From the NCBI RefSeq assembly GCF_020524905.1, contig NZ_JAIVKI010000015.1, forward strand, positions 1 to 64,000: a stretch of DNA of 64,000 bases. Reading direction: 5' to 3'. Of this stretch, positions 39,970 to 47,109 are shown piece by piece (the stretch's first letter is position 1; each line of letters starts with the position of its first letter). A model generated the notes under the pieces. That model made no database searches and had not been told where the DNA came from. It saw only the letters and a list, made by a program, of their open reading frames with translations. This stretch comes from Microbulbifer variabilis. Lineage in GTDB: Bacteria; Pseudomonadota; Gammaproteobacteria; Pseudomonadales; Cellvibrionaceae. Both the position numbers and the translations under genes were made by a program.

Positions 39970-41643
39970 ATGATGAAACTATCTCTGCTCAGTCGTTATG
40001 CATTTTTCGGCTGTTGTGTACTCACGACTCTCGTCAGTCTGCCTTTACTTCACTCTCACTCCTGGCTCTGGTCGGTAACCACAATCACCGGCCTTCTAAG
40101 TCTCCTCGGAGCTTACGATCTAGTCCAGAAATACCACGCGGTGCGCCGCAACTATCCCATTTTGGGCAATATCCGCTATCTAGTGGAACGTGTCCGCCCA
40201 GAGCTACGCCAGTACCTGCTGGAAGGGGATGATGACAAGTTACCTTTTTCCCGGGCCCAGCGCTCCCTCGTCTATGCCCGGGCAAAAAATGAGAATGCCT
40301 CTAAACCCTTTGGTACCCTGATTAACGTTTACGAACCCGGTTTTGAGTTTATCAATCACTCCATAAGCCCCAAGGAAGTCAGGGATCACCAGGGCTTTAG
40401 GGTGCTCATAGGTGGGCCTCAGTGCAGCCAGCCTTATTCGGCATCGATCTTCAATATCTCCGCTATGAGCTTCGGGGCCCTCAGCGCCAACGCCATCAGG
40501 GCCCTAAACAAAGGAGCCAAGCTTGGCGACTTTGCCCACGATACAGGGGAGGGCAGCATCAGCCCCTACCATCGCGAGCACGGCGGCGATCTGATTTGGG
40601 AAATAGGCTCGGGTTATTTTGGTTGTCGGACACTGGACGGCAGCTTCGATCCAGACCGGTTCAAGGCACAGGCCTGTGACCCACAGATCAAGATGATTGA
40701 ACTGAAACTCAGCCAAGGCGCCAAGCCCGGCCATGGCGGCATTCTTCCCGGACACAAGGTTACTGCCGAGATAGCGACCACCCGCGGCGTGCCCGAGGGT
40801 GAGGACTGCATCTCACCGTCCGGCCACAGCAGCTTTTCCACCCCCCTCGAGTTGCTGACCTTTATCCAACAACTGAGAGAACTTAGCGGTGGTAAGCCAG
40901 TGGGTTTCAAATTGGCTCTCGGCCACCCATGGGAGTTTATGGGCATCGCAAAGGCGATGCTGCAGAGCGGTATATTGCCCGATTTCATCGTGGTAGACGG
41001 CAAGGAAGGTGGCACAGGAGCAGCGCCGCTGGAATTCTCCAATCATATCGGCGTACCCCTGCGCGAAGGCCTGCTGTTCATCCACAACACCCTGGTTGGC
41101 CTGAACCTACGAGACAAAATCAAGATAGGTGCCAGCGGCAAGATTATCTCGGCCTTCGATATTGCCAGCGTGCTGGCTATAGGGGCCGACTGGGCCAACT
41201 CAGCGCGCGGTTTCATGTTCGCAATCGGCTGTATCCAGTCGCAATCCTGCCACACTAACAAGTGTCCCACCGGGGTGGCCACCCAAGACAAGCTGCGCCA
41301 ACGAGCCCTGGTGGTGCCGCAAAAGGCCGATAGGGTGCATAATTTCCACCGCAACACCCTTCATACTCTGGCCGAGATGTTAGCCGCCGCAGGATTAGAG
41401 CATCCAGAACAGCTAGAGGGAAAACACCTGGTGCGCCGCACCGGTGGCACGGAAGTACAGCTCTTTTCGCAAATTCACGTATTCCTCAAGCCTGGAGAAT
41501 TGCTCAGGGAACCTATTGAGGGAGATTTCTATGCCCGGGCCTGGCATATGGCACGAGCCGACAGCTTTGATCCAACCGAGAATGATCCGACTAACAGAGA
41601 TTTCAAAAGCGAGGCCGACACAGCTGAACTTGCACCCAGTTGA
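39970..41643 (+). CDS. FMN-binding glutamate synthase-family protein
   Basis: 557 residues. Two N-terminal membrane segments (about residues 9-27 and 33-48) precede the glutamate-synthase FMN barrel: FNISAMSFGALSANAIRALNKGA, DTGEGSISPYH, PGHGGILPG, VDGKEGGTGAAPLEFSNHIG, and the Fe-S cysteine region IQSQSCHTNKCPTGVATQ. There is no glutaminase domain, so this is the stand-alone GltB-like family (as in YerD), with unknown substrate. It lies 224 bases after the SDR-like gene. Confidence 0.92.
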   Translation: MMKLSLLSRYAFFGCCVLTTLVSLPLLHSHSWLWSVTTITGLLSLLGAYDLVQKYHAVRRNYPILGNIRYLVERVRPELRQYLLEGDDDKLPFSRAQRSLVYARAKNENASKPFGTLINVYEPGFEFINHSISPKEVRDHQGFRVLIGGPQCSQPYSASIFNISAMSFGALSANAIRALNKGAKLGDFAHDTGEGSISPYHREHGGDLIWEIGSGYFGCRTLDGSFDPDRFKAQACDPQIKMIELKLSQGAKPGHGGILPGHKVTAEIATTRGVPEGEDCISPSGHSSFSTPLELLTFIQQLRELSGGKPVGFKLALGHPWEFMGIAKAMLQSGILPDFIVVDGKEGGTGAAPLEFSNHIGVPLREGLLFIHNTLVGLNLRDKIKIGASGKIISAFDIASVLAIGADWANSARGFMFAIGCIQSQSCHTNKCPTGVATQDKLRQRALVVPQKADRVHNFHRNTLHTLAEMLAAAGLEHPEQLEGKHLVRRTGGTEVQLFSQIHVFLKPGELLREPIEGDFYARAWHMARADSFDPTENDPTNRDFKSEADTAELAPS

Positions 41644-41983
41644 CCAGGCATTATAAGCGCCCAGCCTATTGTGCTAAGTCTCAGGGATTTTGATCGCCAT
41701 CAAACAGAATCGAGAAATGTCTGGCTAATACATATAGGGGAAGGGCGCTTAGCGCAATCGCGAGTGCAGTCGCAACAAACCGGTTCAAGGGGATACACGT
41801 GCACTGAAATACGTAAGTCAGTCACTAGGGCGCAAATCAGTAGACAGCACTGGGATTTAAACCAATGTCCAAATCCTCGATACATTGAAAGAATAAATAT
41901 TCTAAGCAGTCGTGCAATATCTCTAACGCAAATTAACAAGTTAAGAGGGCCTAATCTCACAATGACGTGCTGTGGCACTAATT
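41644..41983. other. Intergenic stretch, nothing firm
   Basis: 340 bases between two convergent genes. Open frames run through on both strands but show no family features or ribosome-binding sites. AAGCGCCC near 41655 and GGGCGCTT near 41743 form an 8-base inverted repeat too far apart to be a normal terminator. Confidence 0.35.
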
Positions 41984-42904
41984 TCACACTACGCGAAAGA
42001 GTGGTGCCAGCTGTGTCTGGAAATGCTCGACAAGGAAGTCAATAAATACGCGGGTCTTGGATGGCAGCAGTTTCTGGCCGGAGTAATAGACCACCACCGC
42101 TCCCAGATCGACATGCCAGTCCGGCAGCAGTCGCACCAACTCTCCCCGCTGAAGCCAGGTGTAGGCGCAGTCCATCGGCGCCAGCGTAACCCCTAGGCCC
42201 ATGACCGCGCAGCGGCAAATGGCTTCGGGGTCATTCATGATCACCGAGGGCCTGAGGCTCACATCACAGGTGGTTCCGTCGCTATGCTGCAGCGTCCAGC
42301 TGCGCAATCGGCCGCTGTAGGTCGAGCGTACGACGATGCCATCTAGGGTGGCCAGGTCGTGTGGGACTTGAGGGAGCGGGTTGACTTTCAGGAATGCGGG
42401 TGAGGCTACAGCCACCAAGTGCAACTTGAACAGCTCCCGCGCCACCACGCCAGGGACAAGCTCAACGGCGCCGCTAATGGCGGCATCAAACCCCTCCGCA
42501 ATCAGGTCGACGCGACGATTCTCGAAGTGCCAATCAGGTACGACTTCCGGATAACGATGTTTGAACTCAGCCAGTAGGGGCAGCACATGTGTCATGCCAA
42601 AAGAGGGGGATAGACTGACCCGCAGTCGGCCGGCGGGTATTTGGCGCACTTCATCGAGGCGGGCAATGGCGGCCTGGATGTTGTCGAGACTGTCGGCCAC
42701 CTCGGCGTAAAAGCGCTCTCCGGCCTCGGTCAGGGTCAGGCGTCTGGTGCTGCGGTGAAACAGGCGAGTGCCGAGATTACTCTCCAAGCGGGCCACATTC
42801 TTGCTCACTGCAGCGGCAGAGACACCGAGGCGCCTGGCGGCTTCTGAGAAATTCAGCGCTTCAGCCGCGCGCACGAAAGAAGTCAGGTTTCCCAGGGTCT
42901 CCAC
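41984..42904 (-). CDS. LysR-family transcriptional regulator
   Basis: 306 residues, normal LTTR length. The N-terminal winged helix has FVRAAEALNFSEAARRLGVSAAAVSKNVARLE, and the C-terminal effector domain includes PDWHFENRRVDLIAEGFDAAISG. It resembles the AaeR/DmlR/PtxR-type group. It is transcribed away from the SDR gene across about 200 bases, the usual arrangement for a LysR regulator and its target, so the SDR is the likely target. Confidence 0.93.
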   Translation of the reverse strand: METLGNLTSFVRAAEALNFSEAARRLGVSAAAVSKNVARLESNLGTRLFHRSTRRLTLTEAGERFYAEVADSLDNIQAAIARLDEVRQIPAGRLRVSLSPSFGMTHVLPLLAEFKHRYPEVVPDWHFENRRVDLIAEGFDAAISGAVELVPGVVARELFKLHLVAVASPAFLKVNPLPQVPHDLATLDGIVVRSTYSGRLRSWTLQHSDGTTCDVSLRPSVIMNDPEAICRCAVMGLGVTLAPMDCAYTWLQRGELVRLLPDWHVDLGAVVVYYSGQKLLPSKTRVFIDFLVEHFQTQLAPLFRVV

Positions 42905-43107
42905 GGAAGTTCCTATTCCATTTGATTGAAACTGATCCTACTGATTCTGACCTTATGCGTCCATTACTTGAACCCTATAGTTCGCAGTGTGGGTTCAAAA
43001 TGGGTTTGGCAGAAAACATCTGTACGAGGACACACTGGTGATCGCACGAGTATTCGATAAGGCGCCCGAGAGCCCCAACGCAGCCTATTCACAATCGGAG
43101 AACCATC

Positions 43108-43890
43108 ATGACTAAAAGGCTTAAAGGTAAAGTCGCACTGATTACCGGAAGGCTTAAAGGTAAAGTCGCACTGATTACCGGCGGAACCACTGGTATTGGC
43201 AGAGCCACCGCACAGGAGTTCGTGGCACAGGGTGCAACGGTGTTTATTACCGGACGTCGCCAGGCAGAACTGGAAGAGGCCGTGGCTGCTGCAGGGCCGG
43301 GTACCATCGGAATTCGAGGCGATATTTCCAAAATGGAAGATCTCGACCGCATCTACGAAGAAATTGCAGAAAAAGCCGGTCACTTGGATATCGTTTTCGC
43401 CAATGCGGGTGGCGGCGATTTCCTGCCTATGGGCGCCATCACCGAGGAACAGTTCGACCGTATTTTCGGTATCAATGTCAAAGGGATGCTGTTCACGGTT
43501 CAGAAGGCGTTGCCCCTGCTTCGCGAGGGTGCTTCGATCATTCTTACCGGTTCTACTGCCGCCAGTGGCGGCACTGAAAACTTCAGTGTCTACGCGGCCA
43601 GTAAGGCGGCGGTGCGAAGCTTCGCTCGCAACTGGATACTGGATCTCAAGCCGCGTGCTATCCGCGTCAATACCCTGAGTCCCGGACCTGTGGAAACGCC
43701 CGGGTTGACCGGCCTGGTGCCCACTGAGCACGCCCAGGGATTTCTGGGCAGCTTTGCCGATATGGTGCCGCTGGGCCGCGTGGGCCAGCCGAACGAAATC
43801 GCCAAGGCAGCGTTGTTCCTAGCCTCGGAAGATAGCAGCTTCGTCAACGGCATCGAACTGTTTGCCGACGGAGGCCTGGCCCAGATCTAA
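43108..43890 (+). CDS. SDR-family oxidoreductase with duplicated N-terminus
   Basis: 260 residues, a classical short-chain dehydrogenase. The cofactor motif is TGGTTGIGRA. NAGGGDFLPMG, the catalytic serine in ILTGSTAASGG, the YxxxK of YAASKAA and SPGPVETPG are all present, and the end ELFADGGLAQI is typical. The first strand is encoded twice: RLKGKVALITG is repeated back to back because of a 33-bp tandem duplication. Eleven extra residues are thus added without breaking the frame; the intact glycine motif lies after the second copy. It is divergent from the LysR regulator. Confidence 0.93.
   Translation: MTKRLKGKVALITGRLKGKVALITGGTTGIGRATAQEFVAQGATVFITGRRQAELEEAVAAAGPGTIGIRGDISKMEDLDRIYEEIAEKAGHLDIVFANAGGGDFLPMGAITEEQFDRIFGINVKGMLFTVQKALPLLREGASIILTGSTAASGGTENFSVYAASKAAVRSFARNWILDLKPRAIRVNTLSPGPVETPGLTGLVPTEHAQGFLGSFADMVPLGRVGQPNEIAKAALFLASEDSSFVNGIELFADGGLAQI
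43116..43181 (+). repeat. Perfect 33-bp tandem duplication in the SDR start
   Basis: Two identical 33-bp copies, 43116-43148 and 43149-43181, each beginning AAGGCTTAAAGG and ending GATTACCGG. The repeat length is a multiple of three, so the reading frame continues. Perfect identity suggests a recent slippage event, or a sequencing or assembly artefact. Confidence 0.95.
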
Positions 43891-44155
43891 ATCCAGGGTG
43901 CGGGCAGCGCCACTTTGAGCGGTGCCCAAAACTTACACCGTCAGGATAAGTACTTAACTTGGGCGTCTATGCACGGGTGACCGTTGAAGTACGTGAGCTC
44001 GTTATTGGGGGTCGACCGGCATTCTGGTAATTTTCGCCAAAATGCGATTAACTTATTGTTTCTAAAGCTTTTTTCCGACACATCCCTTATCACGCCGTCT
44101 CCAATTCGTTGATTCCTGCCAATCGCTGGTCGCCTCGGCGAAGGAAATCTGCCCG

Positions 44156-44764
44156 CTACTGCTTTACTTGGACCTTTCTGCGGCCTGGGCTTCGAGCTTC
44201 GAGCTTCGCGGGGGTGTCGGCTCCAGCCTCTGAGATCGCTTTGTAGTGGCCCAAACTGGTCCGGGTCTCGGCAAGTGCAATATCCAGGCTCGTTTGTTTC
44301 TGCATGTTTTCTTTCAGCTCCGCCTGAGTGTGATCCAACTGTCTCTGAAACAAATCACCCTCATGCGCTTTTAATTTAAGTTGGGCGTTAACTTGATCGG
44401 GGATTCAGCTGTTCTTGCATGGAAGTGAACCGCTGTGAAACAAATCTGACTGTCGGAGAGAATCTTCCTGGCAGCTCATCTGCTTGCGCGCTGAAGCCAG
44501 CTCAGCGGCCAAGCGATCATTGTCCTTGTTGAGCTGCGTCAATTCTCCCTGTTTCACAATAATCGTTTGGTTGAGTTTACGCTGTTCTGCCCTATATCCA
44601 ACCGCGACAAGGTCTACAACCTGGAGAGAGAAAAATCCAGCGCGCTGGTCTGGTGAGACGAGAAACTGGGAACCAGTGAGTGCTGTTGCACTGAACCAAC
44701 AGAAAGAAGTGTTAGGAGTCCAAGTCGCAGCGTAACGAAAAAAGGCGACTGTCTTGAAAAACAC
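44156..44764 (-). pseudogene. Broken gene for a coiled-coil protein
   Basis: Two open frames on the minus strand, 44405-44764 and 44156-44353 (open further upstream in its frame to about 44385), together encode a long heptad-rich sequence: KLNQTIIVKQGELTQLNKD and AAELASARKQ in the first, FQRQLDHTQAELKENMQKQ and ALAETRTSLGHYKAISEAG in the second. They are joined by a frameshift near 44390-44405. A 7-bp tandem duplication (44194-44207) shifts the 3' end; without it the end reads AKLEAQAAERSK then stop. I do not recognise the family; the style resembles KfrA-like or other DNA-associated coiled coils. Confidence 0.55.
44194..44207 (+). repeat. 7-bp tandem duplication causing a frameshift
   Basis: GAGCTTC is present twice in a row (44194-44200 and 44201-44207), preceded by the near-copy GGGCTTC. 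Removing one unit restores a natural-looking end to the coiled-coil frame on the minus strand. Confidence 0.8.
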
Positions 44765-44801
44765 CGATATCGAATGGCACTCCGTGGGGGTACTGGTAAA
44801 A

Positions 44802-44861
44802 AATCTGGGATTGCATTGCTGGGCTAAAATGGTTTATCAACTTAGTCTGCAATCCCAGATT
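44802..44861 (-). terminator. Strong terminator for the two small secreted-protein genes
   Basis: A perfect 14-base inverted repeat, AATCTGGGATTGCA (44802-44815) and its complement (44848-44861), spaced by 32 bases. Read on the minus strand the hairpin is followed by a run of six T. It lies about 55 bases after the stop of the minus-strand gene ending at 44915. The loop is long for a terminator, so a mobile-element end is an alternative. Confidence 0.65.
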
Positions 44862-44914
44862 AAAAAAGGCCATGCATGACCCTTCTCACTATTTATAACC
44901 TCAACAAATAAATA

Positions 44915-45304
44915 CTAATTGTATGATTTTGAACATTGCCGTGAATCCCATGGATCATAATTTCCTTTATCGTCTATAGCATAGATCAGAGACGTACCGT
45001 TAATGGTTATTGGTTTTGGAACTTGGCTTATTGGAACCGTGTAACCATGGCCAGCCGGATTTGGGAGGTTCACTAAAAACCCGACTGAGAAGGCGTCTTG
45101 ACTATCCGCTCCTGTGACAACAGTACGATAAGCAAGGGTTTCATAGATTAGCTCTTCACTTGGGGTCCAAAATACTGCATGGCCTTCATAGAATTGCGGG
45201 TGCCACTGCGTCATTGTTCCGCATAAGGCTGAATAAGCACTTGTGCTTACTGCAATAAAAAGCGTTGCAATAGCAATAAAGGTCCTGATAAGTAGAGTTC
45301 CTAT
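44915..45304 (-). CDS. Small secreted protein, apparently with an ATA start
   Basis: The frame is open upstream of its first ATG (45214), and that upstream part encodes a textbook signal peptide: LLIRTFIAIATLFIAVSTSAYSA. AAGGAGG lies 9 bases before an ATA codon at 45302-45304, where the start should be. No ATG, GTG or TTG is available there. Starting at ATA gives 129 residues, with a mature part of about 100 residues (WHPQFYEGHAVFWTP, ETLAYRTVV, PVPISQ-like Pro-rich region). Starting at the ATG would lose the signal peptide and leave the ribosome-binding site about 90 bases away. Either an unusual start codon is used or an ATG has mutated. The family is not recognised. It lies 4 bases from the upstream gene. 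Confidence 0.6.
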   Translation of the reverse strand: MGTLLIRTFIAIATLFIAVSTSAYSALCGTMTQWHPQFYEGHAVFWTPSEELIYETLAYRTVVTGADSQDAFSVGFLVNLPNPAGHGYTVPISQVPKPITINGTSLIYAIDDKGNYDPWDSRQCSKSYN

Positions 45305-45308
45305 TGAT

Positions 45309-45956
45309 TTAATCCTCCTTGTTAGGTGAAAAACCTTCTAAATTTTCTAGTGGTATACGAGACGATGACTTGTTTCTTCGGCGTTCACATCCTTTTTTTA
45401 GAAGCCGACGAACATCGCTGGGTCTTTCTTGGCTCAACCCAACTAAATCTAACGTTGTAGTTTGAATAGTTGATTGCATGTTTATTATTGATTTTTCTAT
45501 GTTTGACTTCGTTTTTTCAGAAAGTTTTTCATACGCTTCTCGGTAGTGGTCAGACAATCCGTCCTCTGCTTCTCGATCAGCCCGCATTACAAGTGATGCT
45601 ACTGCATGGATATCACTCTCTTCAATTGACAGTAAAGAGCATGCTTTATCAATAGTGTTATTCGACTTGATTTGTGAGTCCGCTCTACTTTCTTTAAAAT
45701 TGCGTAAAATTTTCAGATCGGTTTCACCAATAGTGTTAGGCCTTGACAAAATCTCAGATATAGACAACTCTAACATCCTCCCGTCATTCATATCATATGT
45801 GTCAATAACTCTTGAGTGGCGTTTAATTGCTTCGGTCAGCTCTGTTTCCTTGAGATTATTTAAGTCAGAAAACTTAAGTTGCTCTTGTGCAAAAGATGGC
45901 TTAATAAAAGTTATGGAAAATAGAAGCAGTAATGTGAAAAAGAAGTTTAGAACCAT
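45309..45956 (-). CDS. Secreted protein of unknown function
   Basis: 215 residues. AAGGAAGG precedes the ATG. The signal peptide FFFTLLLLFSITFIKPSFA has likely cleavage before QEQ. The mature protein is highly charged and helical, rich in Glu, Lys and Ser, with two cysteines (DKACSLL and KKGCERR). I recognise no family. The stop codon overlaps the ribosome-binding region of the next small secreted gene, so the two form an operon closed by the hairpin at 44802-44861. Confidence 0.8.
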   Translation of the reverse strand: MVLNFFFTLLLLFSITFIKPSFAQEQLKFSDLNNLKETELTEAIKRHSRVIDTYDMNDGRMLELSISEILSRPNTIGETDLKILRNFKESRADSQIKSNNTIDKACSLLSIEESDIHAVASLVMRADREAEDGLSDHYREAYEKLSEKTKSNIEKSIINMQSTIQTTTLDLVGLSQERPSDVRRLLKKGCERRRNKSSSRIPLENLEGFSPNKED

Positions 45957-46140
45957 GATAAAGCCTTCCTTTTTATTTGACTGGCTGCAGTTTATTCCGG
46001 ATCTGCGTTATATCAATAAACTAGATGTTGTTACAGCCGAAAAAGATTCTATTCGCCAAAATAGAGTTATAACCGAATCTAGTGTTTGGGGGTTTGAAAG
46101 TAAGCAGCGTATCTAGCACTGCTGTCCTACAGTTTGACAG

Positions 46141-46453
46141 TCATGAGACCAGCCTCATTTGAGGCTGGTCTTTTTGACTGGGCGGTGGACTCGGATTCAA
46201 TATCTCTGCCAGCGCCTTGCTCTTAAACAAGTTGAGTTGCAGCACCCTCAACATCCGCTGCACAGTCCAGCCTTCCTTGGCGCTATGGCGTGCAAACGCC
46301 ACCAGCAGGTAGACGATCAGGGCGATCCATACCTGTGTCAGCACCGCGCTCTTTGATATGCCAACAAAGGCTTTGATCTTGAGGTTTTGCTTGATCGCCT
46401 TGAAGAACAACTCAACATCAAACGATGCAACACTAAAGTGGCAAAAGATTACC
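46141..46453 (-). mobile_element. IS4-like transposase remnant (C-terminal part)
   Basis: The minus-strand frame encodes DVELFFKAIKQNLKIKAF and TQVWIALIVYLLVAF, the C-terminal block of IS4-family DDE transposases that contains the catalytic glutamate (in VELFF). A tail of about 50 residues follows, to the stop at 46141. The N-terminal two thirds, with the DD residues, are missing. The open frame continues to 46608, but from 46454 on the sequence is better explained by a YdeI-family gene fragment on the other strand. The transposase remnant therefore abuts that gene. Confidence 0.75.
46147..46175 (+). terminator. Terminator-like hairpin at the IS4 remnant end
   Basis: GACCAGCCTCA (46147-46157) pairs perfectly with TGAGGCTGGTC (46160-46170) around a TT loop, followed by TTTTT. 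As read it would stop plus-strand transcription. It lies inside the last codons of the transposase remnant and may protect the element from outside transcription. Confidence 0.75.
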
Positions 46454-46615
46454 CCCTTGGCACGAAACGAATGGATTTGCTGGGTAATCGATGCGAAGAA
46501 AGATACTACGAGAAATAAGAGAATTGATCGGGCGATCGAAGATCTAAAATCGGGTAAACAAAGACCTTGTTGTTGGCCGGGATGTCCACATAGAATAAAA
46601 AATGGCAAAGCCTAA
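46454..46615 (+). pseudogene. Truncated YdeI/OmpD-associated-family gene (C-terminal fragment)
   Basis: The plus frame encodes LARNEWICWVIDAKKDTT, RIDRAIEDLKSGK and RPCCWPGCPHR before the stop at 46613-46615. This is the characteristic C-terminus of YdeI/OmpD-associated (bacteriocin-protection-like) proteins. Everything upstream is replaced by the IS4-like sequence, so about three quarters of the gene is lost. It lies 26 bases before the VOC fragment. Confidence 0.7.
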
Positions 46616-46641
46616 TTTTCTAAGTTGATTAGGAATGGAAA

Positions 46642-46824
46642 ATGGAAATCATGTTAAACCACACAATTGTCCCGACTAAAGATAATGTGCAGTCGGCTAA
46701 ATTTTATGAGGAAATTTTCGGCTTCGAATTCATAAAAGAATGGAGACCATTTGCCGTGGTCAAAGTTAATGAGTCACTTACCTTTGATTTTATGAATAAG
46801 GGAAAATTTATCCCATATAGTTAG
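46642..46824 (+). pseudogene. Truncated VOC (glyoxalase-like) protein
   Basis: 60 residues showing the first half of a VOC-superfamily domain: MLNHTIVPTKDNVQSAKFYEEIFGFEF, shown here only in part, then WRPFAVVKVNESLTFDF. Normal VOC proteins are about 120-140 residues, so the second beta-alpha-beta module, with the remaining metal ligands, is missing. Truncated, probably non-functional; a functional half-size dimeric form is possible but unlikely. Confidence 0.6.
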
Positions 46825-46850
46825 GTTTCGGCCTAACACGGAGGTTTTCT

Positions 46851-46922
46851 ATGAGCAAAAAGAGAGCTCAGGCGGACATCTTGCATTACCGGTATCCATT
46901 AGGGCTAAGGCCGTATTACTAA
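46851..46922 (+). other. Very short open frame with a strong ribosome-binding site
   Basis: ACGGAGG lies about 7 bases before an ATG that opens a 23-codon frame (starts MSKKRAQADILHYR, ends PYY). A small inverted repeat, TTAGG and CCTAA, lies just upstream (46821-46836). It may be the start of a lost transposase gene or a small peptide; I cannot tell which. The remaining bases up to 47109 hold nothing recognised. Confidence 0.3.
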
Positions 46923-47109
46923 CTTGGTTGACGCAAGACTACTTTTATTTCTCTAACTGGTGATCAAACAATATTTGGCGGGTGGTTCCTAGTAAAATTA
47001 TTTCCTTTATCCCGCTGCATCCTACTCTCTACTTAGTTTTGAATTTTGTTAGCGCATCAAGCTAGCAATAATTAAGGCCAAAAACGTTGAATCTTCCGCA
47101 GTAGCGGTC

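Noticed and set aside
41671..42045. 124-codon open frame between the glutamate synthase-like and LysR genes
   Set aside because: No start signals or family features, and it overlaps the end of the LysR gene.
42964..43731. 255-codon minus-strand open frame opposite the SDR gene
   Set aside because: Lies entirely opposite a clear SDR gene with intact motifs; its sequence is the complement of conserved codons.
45655..46116. 153-codon plus-strand open frame opposite the secreted-protein gene
   Set aside because: The opposite strand has the strong ribosome-binding site and signal peptide; this frame has neither.
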